From Duganella aquatilis (GTDB lineage: Bacteria; Pseudomonadota; Gammaproteobacteria; Burkholderiales; Burkholderiaceae_D): a stretch of DNA of 57,186 bases. Below, piece by piece: positions 8,359-17,209 of this stretch; position 1 is the first letter of the stretch, and the number at the start of each line of letters is the position of its first letter. The position numbers were made by a program, and so were the translations under genes. The notes below the pieces were generated by a model that worked only from the letters and a program-made list of their open reading frames with translations, was not told the DNA's origin and ran no database searches. Where the stretch lies: contig NZ_WKJL01000030.1 of the NCBI RefSeq assembly GCF_009674565.1, positions 1-57,186 on the forward strand, written 5' to 3'.

Positions 8359-9144
8359 ATGACCACCGCACTCATTACCGGCGCATCCTCGGGCATCGGC
8401 GCAGTCTACGCAGAACGTCTGGCCCGCCGTGGCTACGACCTGATCCTGGTGGCGCGCGACGCCGCCAAGCTGAGCGCGCTGGCGGGCCGTCTGGAAGCCG
8501 CCACCGGCCGCAAGGTCGACACCATCGCCGCCGACCTGGGCGTGAGCGCCGACCTGCGCCGCATCGAGCAGCGCCTGAGCAGCGACAGCAGCATCGGCAT
8601 GCTGGTGAATAACGCCGGCCTCGGCTCGGTCAAACCGCTGGTCGATTCGACGCCGGAAGAGCTCGATACGCTGATCAACGTGAACATCACCGCGCTGACC
8701 CGCCTGACCCGCGCCGCCGCGCCGGGCATGGTGGCGCGCGGCCAGGGCGCCATCATCAACATCTCGTCGATCGCCGCGCTCAAGCCCGAGCTGTTGAATG
8801 GCACCTACGGCGGCAGCAAGGCCTTCGTGCTGGCGCTGAGCCAGTCGCTGCACCACGAAATCGGCGGCAAGGGCGTGCAGGTGCAGGCGGTGCTGCCGGG
8901 CGCGATCGCCACGCCGTTCTGGGACCGCGCCGGCCACGCCGTCGACAACCTGCCGGCGGAATGGGTGATGACGCCGGAAGACCTGGTGGACGCGGCCCTG
9001 GCCGGCTTCGACCAGCGCGAACTGGTGACCGTGCCGTCGCTGCCGGACCTGGACGACTTCAACCGTATGGAAGAGGCGCGCAACGCGCTGGCCGGCAACC
9101 TGTCGCGCAACAAGCCGGGCGTGCGCTATTTAACCGCTGCGTAA
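8359..9144 (+). CDS. Short-chain dehydrogenase/reductase (SDR 2)
   Basis: This 261-residue classical SDR has TGASSGIG at residues 8-15, NNAG near residue 83 and a YGGSK catalytic pair near residue 150. AACAGGAGCAAAC before the ATG supplies a good ribosome-binding site. It is divergent from the GlxA-type regulator, which probably controls it. A terminator-like hairpin follows 25 bases after the stop. Substrate unknown; the overall form resembles the DltE/YqjQ-like group of SDRs, but that is only an impression. Confidence 0.9.
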   Translation: MTTALITGASSGIGAVYAERLARRGYDLILVARDAAKLSALAGRLEAATGRKVDTIAADLGVSADLRRIEQRLSSDSSIGMLVNNAGLGSVKPLVDSTPEELDTLINVNITALTRLTRAAAPGMVARGQGAIINISSIAALKPELLNGTYGGSKAFVLALSQSLHHEIGGKGVQVQAVLPGAIATPFWDRAGHAVDNLPAEWVMTPEDLVDAALAGFDQRELVTVPSLPDLDDFNRMEEARNALAGNLSRNKPGVRYLTAA

Positions 9145-9169
9145 TCTGTCGCAACATCAGTTTGAGGTA

Positions 9170-9207
9170 AGCTCTTGGCTGACGAAGCCAAGGGCTTTTC
9201 TTTTTTA
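9170..9207 (+). terminator. Terminator hairpin between SDR 2 and corA
   Basis: AGCTCTTGGCT (9170-9180) pairs with AGCCAAGGGCT (9186-9196) with one G-T pair, and a T-rich run extends to 9207. The run ends only ten bases before the corA start, so the hairpin lies in, or just before, the corA leader. Confidence 0.75.
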
Positions 9208-9217
9208 TGGAATGCGT

Positions 9218-10186
9218 ATGCTGATTAATTGTGTGGCCTATCAGGACGGTAAAAAACTGGCCGACATTCCCGTGGAAGACATCAGCGACTATGTCGAGAA
9301 ACCGGAGACCTTTGTCTGGGTGGCGCTGCGCGACGCCCAGCCCGACGAGCTGGCGGTGATGCAGCATGAATTCGGCCTGCACGAGCTGGCCGTGGAAGAC
9401 GCCAGCCGCGGCCACCAGCGGCCGAAGATCGAGGAATACGGCGATTCGCTGTTCGTGGTGGTGAAGACCATCGAGTGCCACGAGCACGAGGTGACGGTGG
9501 GCGAGGTCGATATCTTCGTCGGCCAGAACTATGTGCTGTCCTCGCGCGACGGCGACAGCCAGCAGGGTTTCCAGAACGTGCGTGCGCGCGCCGAGAAGGA
9601 GCCGCACATGCTGCGCCTGGGCCCGGCCTTCGTGCTGTACGCGCTGATGGATACGGTGGTGGACCGCTACTTCCCGGTGCTGGACATGCTGGAAACCGAG
9701 CTGGAAAAAATCGAGGAGATGATCTTCACCCAGGGCCGCCAGCGCGACAACATCCAGCGCCTGTACCAGCTGAAGAGCAAGGTCACCGTGGTGCGCCACG
9801 TGGTGGTGCCGCTGATGGAAGCGGTGGGGCGGCTGCACGGCGGCCGCGTGCCGGCGATGTGCCAGGACACGCAGGAATACTTCCGCGACGTGCACGATCA
9901 CCTGCACCGCATCAGCGCCTCGCTGGACGGCATCCGCGACACCATCGCCACCGCGATCCAGGTCAACCTGTCGATGACGGCGATCGAGGAAAGCGAAGTG
10001 AACAAGCGGCTGGCGGCGTGGGCGGCTATCTTTGCTATCGTCACCGCGTTTGCCGGGCTGTGGGGCATGAACTTCAAGTTCATGCCGGAGCTGGAGTGGA
10101 AGTTCGGTTATCCGATGGCGATCGCCATCATGGTCGGTGTCTGCCTGTACCTGCACCGGCGCTTCAAGAAGGCTGGCTGGTTATAA
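9218..10186 (+). CDS. corA: CorA-family magnesium/divalent cation transporter
   Basis: This protein has 322 residues from the ATG at 9218 (two more from the ATG at 9212; GGAA just upstream favours 9218). It has a large acidic cytoplasmic N-terminal domain, a long helix (about residues 200-260), then two C-terminal membrane helices. The pore motif is GMN at residues 283-285 in the form WGMNF instead of the usual YGMNF, and the last cytoplasmic tail is basic (HRRFKKAGWL). The pentamer imports Mg2+ and sometimes Co2+ or Ni2+. The terminator hairpin just upstream means the gene needs either read-through or a start site inside that region. A bidirectional terminator follows. Confidence 0.93.
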   Translation: MLINCVAYQDGKKLADIPVEDISDYVEKPETFVWVALRDAQPDELAVMQHEFGLHELAVEDASRGHQRPKIEEYGDSLFVVVKTIECHEHEVTVGEVDIFVGQNYVLSSRDGDSQQGFQNVRARAEKEPHMLRLGPAFVLYALMDTVVDRYFPVLDMLETELEKIEEMIFTQGRQRDNIQRLYQLKSKVTVVRHVVVPLMEAVGRLHGGRVPAMCQDTQEYFRDVHDHLHRISASLDGIRDTIATAIQVNLSMTAIEESEVNKRLAAWAAIFAIVTAFAGLWGMNFKFMPELEWKFGYPMAIAIMVGVCLYLHRRFKKAGWL

Positions 10187-10225
10187 AAAAAGCCCCGCGC
10201 GGCTTGCACCGCGCGAGGCTTTGTT
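10184..10225. terminator. Bidirectional terminator between corA and receptor R1
   Basis: A 12-pair stem with one mismatch (10191-10202 with 10209-10220) is flanked by an A run on the left and TTTGTT on the right. It can end corA on the plus strand and R1 on the minus strand; the longer T tract serves R1. Confidence 0.8.
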
Positions 10226-10240
10226 ACAGCTGGCTACTGA

Positions 10241-13006
10241 TTAGAACTTGTAGCCGGCGGTCACGTAGACGAAGCGGCCACGTGGATCGTACTGGTTGAT
10301 GTCGTAGCCGGCCTGGAACTGGTTGGTCACCGCGGTGCCAATCGGGTCAGGCTGCTTGTCGAACAGGTTTTTCACGCCCAGCGCCAGGGTCACGTTCTTG
10401 ATACCTTTCCAGGTAACGTTGGCGTCGTAGATGGCTTCCGAACCGATGAACACCTTGTTGTCGTTCAGGTCGTGGCCAACCTGGTAGCCGGTGCGGTAGT
10501 TCTGCACCAGGGTGGTCGACCATGGGCCTTTGCTCCAGGTGGCTGCCAGCTGGTGTTTCCAGCGCAGGATCACGCCGCCGTTTTGCGCGCCGATCACCGG
10601 AGTGCCGGTGTCGTCAACGATGGTGCCGACCTTGTGCGAGATATCGCCGCCAGGGCTGGTCTGGTCGAAGGTATCCATGTAGGTACCGTTCAGGTTGACG
10701 TCCAGGCGACCGAAGCTGAAGTTATCCTTCCAGTTGGCGAACACGTCCAGACCCTGCACGTTGGCGTTGCCGGTGTTGGCCAGGGTTTGCTTGATGCTCT
10801 GGATGTCGTTGCCCAGCAGGGTCACCAGGCCAGCGTAGGCTGGATCGCCAGCGCGGAAGCGCGACACGACTTCCTGTGCCGATGGGGTGGCCAGGATGTC
10901 ACGGATGTTGATGTTGAAGAAGTCAACACCAATGCTGGTCGATGCCACCGGCTGCCAGACGGCGCCGAACGAGTACTGCTTCGACTTCTCTGGTTTCAGG
11001 TTCGGGTTGCCGCCGGTCAGCGAGTTCACTTGCAGGCCGGTTTGCTTGGTGCCTGGATCGTTGAACTGTTCCGAGGTGCCCAGGGTTTGCGGGGTCCACA
11101 GGTCAACCAGCGACGGTGCGCGGAAGCCGGTGCCGTAGGAGCCGCGCAGCACCAGTTCCTTGATTGGCTGCCAGCGGAAGTTACCCTTCCAGTTGGCGCT
11201 GTTGCCGACGTCGTTGTATTTGTCGTCGCGGGCCGCCAGGTTGATCTCCAGCGATTTCAGCACAGGAATGCTCAGTTCGCCGAAGGCCGAGTTGACGGTG
11301 CGGCTGCGGTCGATAGGCACGACCGAGCCGCCCAGGCCGGAGATGTCGCCCGACTCGTAGGCTGCGCTTGGATCGGTGATGTATTTCTCTTTACGCGACT
11401 GAACGCCGACCGCGTATTGCGGGGTGATGCCGGCCACGTTGAAGAAGTCGCCGGTGATCTTGGCGTCGAAGGCGTCGCTGGTCGACTTGGCGTTCAGGAA
11501 GGTGCCGCTGAAGGCGGCGGCCTTCAGCTGGTCAGCCAGGGCGCCGGTTTGCACGCCGCCTGCCGCCCATGGGTTCCAGTTGCTGTTGTTGATGATCTTG
11601 GCGTAGTTGACCTGCGAGAAGTAACCGGTGGTGACGGCGCTTTCCAGCTTCGATTCATTGTGGCTCACGGCGACTTCATAGTCGGCGAAGCTCAGCGTAC
11701 CCTTGGCGCCCACCACGACGCGGGCCTGCTTGGCGGTGTCGACGTTCTGGCGTGGACCGTAGTCGAACACGCGCGAGGTGATCGACAGCGGCTGACCGAT
11801 CAGGGAGGTGAAGCCCTGGCTGGTCAGGTATGGCACGGCGATCGACTGGTAGGCCGGGTTCGATGGGTACAGCAGCAGCGCCGGGATCACGCCTTGCTTC
11901 TCGAATTCGCCGTCGGTGGCGAAGAAGTCGGCACGGGCTGGCGATGGCTGGTAGGTCTGGGTGATCTTGCTCTGCGAGTACAGCACGTCAGCGAACAGCT
12001 GGTGGTTCTCGTTGATCTGATAGCTCAGGTTGCTGGTCAGGTTGTACAGTTCACGATCCGGGGTCAGGCCGACGTCCGGGCCGCTGTCGTAGGCGCAGTA
12101 TGGCGAACCCTTGGCGCCGTTGGCGATGGTGCTCATCTTGATGGTGCTGCACTTGTCGCCGATGGCCAGCGGATTGCCGAAGCCGGAACCGCCGTTGCTG
12201 AAGCCGGTGACAGGGGAGTTGGTGGTGGTGTTCCACGCGCCCTGAATGTTACCCTGGCCGGTTGCGGTCGAGTTGTAGTAAGGCAGTTTGGTGGCGGACG
12301 CCGCGTAATCGCGGTCGCGGCCGAACAGCGCTTTTTCTTTCTCGTACGAACCCGACACCACAACGCTCAGCTTGTCGGTGTTGTAGCCGCCGGTGATCGA
12401 GGCCTTGGCGTTCTTGCCGCCGCCGCTTTCGGTTGGCGAGCCGTAGCCGCCGGTGACTTCGATGCCGTCCACGTGCTTGGACAGGATGAAGTTGACCACG
12501 CCGGCCACCGCATCGCTACCATACACGCCCGAGGCGCCGTCTTTCAGGATCTCGACGCGCTCGATGGCGGCCAGCGGAATCGCATTGATGTTGACCGAGG
12601 CGCCGTCGCTGCCGGCGAAGGCTGCCAGGCGGCGGCCGTTGACCAGCACCAGGGTCCGGGTCGAACCCAGGCCGCGCAGCGAGATCGACGACAGGCCGCC
12701 GGTGGACGAACCAGCGCCGGTGGCGTTGGTGGTGCCGCCGGCCGACGAGAACGCCGAGATCGACTGCAGCAGTTCTTCGGTGCTGGTGGCGCCGGTACGG
12801 GCGATGTCCGCCTTGCTCACCACCTGGACTGGCAGCGAGGTTTCGGCATCCACGCGCTTCACCGACGAACCGGTGATCTCCACGCGCTGGATCGGCGCGG
12901 TGTCTTGTGCGAATGCCGGCTGGGCCAGCAGGCCGACGCCGATCAGCGCCGCGCTGCCTGAGAACATCAGGCGCAGGGAACGCGAAATTACGGTTTCCAT
13001 CATCAT
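10241..13006 (-). CDS. TonB-dependent outer-membrane receptor R1
   Basis: From the ATG at 13006 the protein has 921 residues; AGGGAG lies eight bases before this ATG, and the signal peptide (MMMETVISRSLRLMFSGSAA..., ending AFAQ) begins there. A TonB-box-like PIQRVEITGS follows cleavage. The plug domain contains SISLRGLGSTRTLVLVNGRR and VEILKDGASGVYGSDAVAGVVNFI, and the rest is a 22-strand barrel ending in VTAGYKF, the aromatic-last outer-membrane signal. It should import a bulky substrate (siderophore, oligosaccharide or peptide) using the TonB complex; the substrate is not predictable. Its signal peptide is nearly identical to that of R5 at 43669-46455. Confidence 0.95.
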   Translation of the reverse strand: MMMETVISRSLRLMFSGSAALIGVGLLAQPAFAQDTAPIQRVEITGSSVKRVDAETSLPVQVVSKADIARTGATSTEELLQSISAFSSAGGTTNATGAGSSTGGLSSISLRGLGSTRTLVLVNGRRLAAFAGSDGASVNINAIPLAAIERVEILKDGASGVYGSDAVAGVVNFILSKHVDGIEVTGGYGSPTESGGGKNAKASITGGYNTDKLSVVVSGSYEKEKALFGRDRDYAASATKLPYYNSTATGQGNIQGAWNTTTNSPVTGFSNGGSGFGNPLAIGDKCSTIKMSTIANGAKGSPYCAYDSGPDVGLTPDRELYNLTSNLSYQINENHQLFADVLYSQSKITQTYQPSPARADFFATDGEFEKQGVIPALLLYPSNPAYQSIAVPYLTSQGFTSLIGQPLSITSRVFDYGPRQNVDTAKQARVVVGAKGTLSFADYEVAVSHNESKLESAVTTGYFSQVNYAKIINNSNWNPWAAGGVQTGALADQLKAAAFSGTFLNAKSTSDAFDAKITGDFFNVAGITPQYAVGVQSRKEKYITDPSAAYESGDISGLGGSVVPIDRSRTVNSAFGELSIPVLKSLEINLAARDDKYNDVGNSANWKGNFRWQPIKELVLRGSYGTGFRAPSLVDLWTPQTLGTSEQFNDPGTKQTGLQVNSLTGGNPNLKPEKSKQYSFGAVWQPVASTSIGVDFFNINIRDILATPSAQEVVSRFRAGDPAYAGLVTLLGNDIQSIKQTLANTGNANVQGLDVFANWKDNFSFGRLDVNLNGTYMDTFDQTSPGGDISHKVGTIVDDTGTPVIGAQNGGVILRWKHQLAATWSKGPWSTTLVQNYRTGYQVGHDLNDNKVFIGSEAIYDANVTWKGIKNVTLALGVKNLFDKQPDPIGTAVTNQFQAGYDINQYDPRGRFVYVTAGYKF

Positions 13007-13318
13007 TCTTGTAACTCCCTTGAATTTATTACTTTTCGTCGCTAGGAAAGACGCTCTTCGGATAATGTCTTGGTAGATTATCCAAGGTGTGAATGAAACC
13101 ACTGCAACGCTGTGACGGTCAATTGTCAATCTGTAATGTCAGCGCAAGAAACAACACTTTTGGGCCTTTTTCCAACAATTGGCAGACTACTTTTACACAA
13201 AAATACAAAATATTTCGTTTATTAACTAAAAATTGTGCTAAAGAACCGATTTTTATTAACCTAAATTCATGACGGGTTGGCGCTACAATGGCCTTACTTA
13301 GCGATCCGGAGCCAGGCC
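13007..13318. promoter_or_regulatory. AT-rich divergent region between R1 and the GAF kinase
   Basis: This 312-base region is much richer in A+T than its surroundings. Towards R1 (minus strand) it holds a TTGACA at 13124-13129 with only a weak -10 partner. In the R1 leader there is an inverted repeat, GGATAAT (13060-13066) with ATTATCC (13077-13083). Towards the kinase it has TACAAT at 13284-13289 as a possible -10 with no clear -35. I see no gene in it. Confidence 0.5.
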
Positions 13319-14668
13319 ATGAGCGATAACCAGTATCGGATGTTCAACGCGGAGGAGGGGCGCGTGCTGGCCGAGGCCGCGCTGCGTTCGATCACCGACT
13401 CGACGGCGCGGGCGCGCGGCGACGATTTCCTGCGCATCCTGGTGCGCGACCTGGCGCGGGCGCTCGACGTGCGCTACGTGATCGCCGGCCGCGTGATCGG
13501 CATGGACGCCGGCGAAGGCATCCGCACGCTGGCGGTGTGGGGCGGCGACGATTATCTGCCCAATATGGAATACAGCCTGCAGCACACGCCCTGCCAGGAC
13601 GTGACCGCGCAATGCATGTGCTTCCACGCCAGCGGCATCCAGGCCGATTATCCGCAGGACCGGCTGCTGGTCGACATGGGCGCCGACAGCTACATCGGCA
13701 TGCCGATGATCGACACCGAAGGGCAGACGCTGGGCATCCTGTCGGCCATCGACACCGGACCGATGGCCGAGGACAAGCGGCTGCTGGCGCTGTCGCTGCT
13801 GTCAATTTTTGCCGCGCGCGGCGCCGCCGAGCTGCAGCACCAGGACCGCGAGCAGCAGCTGGAAGCCAAGGTGCGGCGCCGCACCGAGGCGCTGCTGGCG
13901 GCGCAGGCGACGCTGGTGGAACAGACAAAAATGGTGGCGCTGGGCACGCTGGTGGCCGGCGTCGCGCACGAAGTCAACACGCCGATCGGCGTCGCCGTTA
14001 CAGCGGCGTCGACCATGGTCAGCTACGCCGACGACTTGCTCAAGTGCGTGGGCGGCGAGCGCGTCAGCCGCTCGGAACTGCAGGGAATGGCGCAGCGCTT
14101 GCGCGAGGGCGCGCTGCTGATCGAGCGCAACCTGGCGCGCGCTGCCGATCTGATCGGCAACTTCAAGCAGTTGGCGGTGGACCAGGGCAGCACCCATATT
14201 GCCGACGTCGGCTTGCGCGAGCATGCGCTCAGCGTGGTGTCGGCGCACGGGCCGGAATTACGCAAGGTCGGCATCAGCGTCGAGGTCGATATCGCGCCCG
14301 AGCTGCGCACGCAGCTCGACGCCGGCCGCTGGTCGCAAGTGCTGTCGAATCTGCTGATGAACGCGGCCAAGCACGGCTATCCGAATGGCGGCCCGGGCCA
14401 GGTGACCCTGGGCGCGCGGCTGGCGCTGGAGGGCGGCGTGCGCTGGCTGCTGCTGGAGTTTGCCGACGACGGCGTCGGCCTGACCAGCGAGGTACGCGAG
14501 CGGCTGTTCGAACCATTCTTCACCACCAAGCGCGGGCAGGGCGGTTCCGGGTTGGGCATGCACATCGTCTACACCATCGTGCACCAGATGGGCGGGCAGG
14601 TGGCGGTGGCCGCCACCGCGCCCGGCGCCGGCTGCCGCATCAAGCTGCGGCTGCCGGTCCGCGATTAA
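13319..14668 (+). CDS. Soluble sensor histidine kinase with GAF domain
   Basis: From the ATG at 13319 (GGAG seven bases upstream) it has 449 residues. A GAF-like sensor domain covers about residues 15-175 and has three nearby cysteines (HTPCQDVTAQCMC). A coiled coil follows, with LEAKVRRRTEALLAAQATL. The H-box VAGVAHEVNTPIG has His217, and the ATPase domain has NLLMNAAKHG, DDGVGL and GGSGLGMHIVY. There is no membrane segment and no receiver domain, so its partner regulator must be elsewhere. HEVNTPIG is the variant H-box of a recognisable kinase subgroup. A long palindrome directly after the stop probably ends transcription. Confidence 0.9.
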   Translation: MSDNQYRMFNAEEGRVLAEAALRSITDSTARARGDDFLRILVRDLARALDVRYVIAGRVIGMDAGEGIRTLAVWGGDDYLPNMEYSLQHTPCQDVTAQCMCFHASGIQADYPQDRLLVDMGADSYIGMPMIDTEGQTLGILSAIDTGPMAEDKRLLALSLLSIFAARGAAELQHQDREQQLEAKVRRRTEALLAAQATLVEQTKMVALGTLVAGVAHEVNTPIGVAVTAASTMVSYADDLLKCVGGERVSRSELQGMAQRLREGALLIERNLARAADLIGNFKQLAVDQGSTHIADVGLREHALSVVSAHGPELRKVGISVEVDIAPELRTQLDAGRWSQVLSNLLMNAAKHGYPNGGPGQVTLGARLALEGGVRWLLLEFADDGVGLTSEVRERLFEPFFTTKRGQGGSGLGMHIVYTIVHQMGGQVAVAATAPGAGCRIKLRLPVRD

Positions 14669-14740
14669 AAACCGGGGTCAGTGCCGACATTCGGACATTT
14701 CGCACGCGAAATGTCCGAATGTCGGCACTGACCCCGGTTT
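14669..14740. repeat. Long palindrome with ACCGGGGTCAGT outer ends (copy B)
   Basis: Arms of 35 bases (14669-14703 and 14706-14740) are perfect inverted copies around a two-base centre. It begins at the base after the kinase stop codon and ends four bases before the stop codon of the convergent FAD oxidoreductase. The outer CCGGGGTCAGT / ACTGACCCCGG is shared with copy A at the window start; the inner stem differs completely. It lacks a T tract but could terminate or stabilise both convergent transcripts. Confidence 0.9.
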
Positions 14741-14744
14741 GGGT

Positions 14745-16382
14745 TTAGGCCTGGCGCGCCGCCATCGACAGCGCCACCGCTTCCGCCACTTTAATGCCGT
14801 CGACGCCGGCCGACAGGATGCCGCCGGCGTAACCGGCGCCTTCGCCGGCCGGGAACAGGCCCTTGGTGTTCAGGCTTTGCAGCGTGTCGTCGCGGCGCTT
14901 GATGCGGATCGGCGACGAGGTGCGCGTTTCCAGGCCGGTCAGCACGGCGTCATGCTTGAAGTAACCCTTGAGCTGCTTGTCGAACGCCGGGAAGGCTTCG
15001 CGCAGCGCCGTTACGGCGAACTCCGGCAGGATCTGCGCCAGGTCGGTCAGCGTGATGCCCGGCTTGTACGACGGCACCACGGCGCCGAAGTCGGTCGAGG
15101 CGCGGCCGGCCACGAAGTCGCCCATCAGCTGGCCCGGCGCGTTGTAGGTGCCGCCGCCCAGGTGGAAGGCTTTTTCTTCGAGGTCGCGCTGGAAGGCGAC
15201 GCCGGCCAGCGGGTGGCCCGGATAGTCGACTTCCGGTGAAATGCTGACCACGATGGCGCTGTTGGCGTTGCGCTCGTTGCGCGAATACTGGCTCATGCCG
15301 TTGGTGACCACGCGGCCCGGTTCCGACGCCGCCGCCACCACCGTGCCGCCCGGGCACATGCAGAAGCTGTAGACGGCGCGGCCGTTGGAGGCGTGGTGCA
15401 CCAGCTTGTAGTCGGCCGCGCCCAGGATCGGGTTGCCGGCGTTGGGGCCGAAGCGGCAGGTGTCGATCAGCGATTGCGGGTGCTCGACGCGGAAGCCGAT
15501 CGAGAACGGCTTCGCTTCAATATAGACGCCGCGCTGGTACAGCATCTCGAAGGTGTCGCGCGCGCTGTGGCCGATGGCCAGCACCACGTGGTTGGCGACG
15601 ATCTTCTCGCCGCTCTCCAGCATCAGGCCGCGCACCTGGCGGCCGTCGGCGGTGTCCTCGATGTCGATGTCGGTGACCTTGCTCTCGAAGCGGTATTCGC
15701 CGCCCAGCGCCTCGATGGTGTCGCGCATCGATTCGACCATTTTGACCAGGCGGAAGGTGCCGATGTGCGGCTTGCTGACGTAGATGATCTCTTCCGGCGC
15801 GCCGGCCTTGACGAACTCATTAAGCACCTTGCGGCCGTAGTGTTTCGGGTCCTTGATCTGGCTGTACAGCTTGCCGTCCGAGAAGGTGCCGGCGCCGCCT
15901 TCGCCGAACTGCACGTTCGACTCCGGATTGAGCTTGCGCTGGCGCCAGAAGCCGAAGGTGTCGACGGTGCGCTCGCGCACGATCTTGCCGCGTTCCAGAA
16001 TGATCGGGCGCAGGCCCATTTGCGCCAGGATCAGCGCCGCCAGCAGCCCGCACGGGCCGATGCCGATCACCACCGGGCGCTGAAAGTCCGGATGCGCGGC
16101 CAGGGCGGCGCCGTCGGCGACGAATTTATACGCGGTGTCCGGCGACGGCATCAGGTGCACGTCGTGCTGCAGGCGCTTCAGCAGCGCCGCTTCGTTGACC
16201 ACCTCCACATCCAGTGAATAAATCAGGACGATGGCGCTTTTCTTGCGCGCGTCGTAGCTGCGCTTGTAGATGGTGAAGCCGAGCAGGTCGGCGGCCGGGA
16301 TGCCCAGGCGCGCCAAGATGGCGGCCGGCAGTTGCTCCTCGCTATGGTCGAGCGGGAGTTTGACTTCGTTTAAACGCAGCAT
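14745..16382 (-). CDS. NAD(P)/FAD-dependent oxidoreductase (COG2509-like)
   Basis: This 545-residue protein has an N-terminal region of about 95 residues resembling the domain found before the FAD fold in uncharacterised FAD-dependent dehydrogenases. It then has the dinucleotide motif GIGPCGLLAALILAQMG (about residue 107) and FGEGGAGTFSDGKL. Near the end is a second motif (FPAGEGAGYAGGILSAGVDG) of the kind that closes the FAD site. The reaction is unknown; the family is called FAD-dependent dehydrogenase without assigned substrate. The predicted ribosome-binding site is weak (GGAACC). It follows rsmE on the same strand by 98 bases and may be cotranscribed with it. Confidence 0.85.
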   Translation of the reverse strand: MLRLNEVKLPLDHSEEQLPAAILARLGIPAADLLGFTIYKRSYDARKKSAIVLIYSLDVEVVNEAALLKRLQHDVHLMPSPDTAYKFVADGAALAAHPDFQRPVVIGIGPCGLLAALILAQMGLRPIILERGKIVRERTVDTFGFWRQRKLNPESNVQFGEGGAGTFSDGKLYSQIKDPKHYGRKVLNEFVKAGAPEEIIYVSKPHIGTFRLVKMVESMRDTIEALGGEYRFESKVTDIDIEDTADGRQVRGLMLESGEKIVANHVVLAIGHSARDTFEMLYQRGVYIEAKPFSIGFRVEHPQSLIDTCRFGPNAGNPILGAADYKLVHHASNGRAVYSFCMCPGGTVVAAASEPGRVVTNGMSQYSRNERNANSAIVVSISPEVDYPGHPLAGVAFQRDLEEKAFHLGGGTYNAPGQLMGDFVAGRASTDFGAVVPSYKPGITLTDLAQILPEFAVTALREAFPAFDKQLKGYFKHDAVLTGLETRTSSPIRIKRRDDTLQSLNTKGLFPAGEGAGYAGGILSAGVDGIKVAEAVALSMAARQA

Positions 16383-16427
16383 GATGAGGTTCCAGAAATT
16401 GCGGGCTCCGTAGCTAGCGGAGAGTGG

Positions 16428-16454
16428 TGCGGCCGCCCGGTGGAAGCGGCCGCA
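16428..16454 (-). repeat. Hairpin between rsmE and the FAD oxidoreductase gene
   Basis: TGCGGCCGC (16428-16436) pairs perfectly with GCGGCCGCA (16446-16454) around a nine-base loop. There is no T tract on either strand, so I do not call it a terminator. It would lie in the mRNA between the two minus-strand genes and could affect stability or read-through. Confidence 0.5.
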
Positions 16455-16480
16455 GGCGCTATTTTACCTCGGCCGCGCGC

Positions 16481-17209
16481 TTACGCGAAGCCGCCCCAGG
16501 CCGCGCTCAGCGCCGCCACCGCCGCCAGTGCCGCGGTTTCGGTACGCAGGATGCGCGGCCCCATGGCCAGCGGCAGGGCGCCGTGGCGCAGCGCCAGATC
16601 TTCCTCTTGCTCGCTGAGGCCGCCTTCGGGGCCGACCACCAGCGTCACCGCCTGCGGCGCCTGGTGGCGCGCCCAGTCGGCCAGCGAATGTTCGGCGCGC
16701 GGCGTCAGGATGATGCGGCGGTGCAGGTCTTGCTGGGTGATCCAGTGCTTGTAGTCCTGCGGCGGCGCCAGCTGCGCCAGGCGGTTGCGTCCGCTCTGCT
16801 CGGAGGCCGAGACGATGATGCCGCGCCAGTGTTCCAGTTTTTTCTCCGCCCGTTCGGCCGACAGCTTGACCACGCAGCGCTGCGCCGCCAGCGGCTGGAA
16901 GCCGGACACGCCGAGTTCGATGGCTTTTTCGATAATCCAGTCCATCTTGCTGCCCTCGGGCAGCGCCTGCGCCAGCGTGACGGCGAACGGCAGTTCGGCC
17001 TCGCGCGCGGTGTGGGTCTTGATTTCGGCGCTGGCGCTGCGGCGGGCGATCTCGACCAGGCTGGCGGTGTATTCGCCGCCGTCGCCGTCGAACAGCGTGA
17101 TCAGCTCGCCCTGGGCCAGGCGCAGCACCTGTATATGGTGGGCGACCGCCTCGGGCAGGGCGACCAGTTGGCCGATGGCCAGCGGCTGGGGAAGGTAAAA
17201 GCGCGGCAT
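16481..17209 (-). CDS. rsmE: 16S rRNA (uracil-1498-N3)-methyltransferase
   Basis: This 242-residue protein matches RsmE in length and motifs. Its N-terminus MPRFYLPQPL and an early HHIQVLRLAQG belong to the PUA-like RNA-binding domain. The C-terminal SPOUT methyltransferase has LVVGPEGGLSEQEE and MGPRILRTETAALAA, which form the knotted SAM site. It methylates N3 of U1498 in the small ribosomal subunit. The C-terminus ends at AWGGFA, normal for the family. The start is the only sensible ATG, with a weak GGAA before it. The FAD oxidoreductase follows on the same strand. Confidence 0.95.
   Translation of the reverse strand: MPRFYLPQPLAIGQLVALPEAVAHHIQVLRLAQGELITLFDGDGGEYTASLVEIARRSASAEIKTHTAREAELPFAVTLAQALPEGSKMDWIIEKAIELGVSGFQPLAAQRCVVKLSAERAEKKLEHWRGIIVSASEQSGRNRLAQLAPPQDYKHWITQQDLHRRIILTPRAEHSLADWARHQAPQAVTLVVGPEGGLSEQEEDLALRHGALPLAMGPRILRTETAALAAVAALSAAWGGFA

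Noticed and set aside
13060..13083. Inverted repeat GGATAAT/ATTATCC in the R1 leader as an operator or riboswitch
   Set aside because: Only seven base pairs with a ten-base loop in AT-rich DNA; not enough to claim a regulatory structure, so only mentioned in the region entry.
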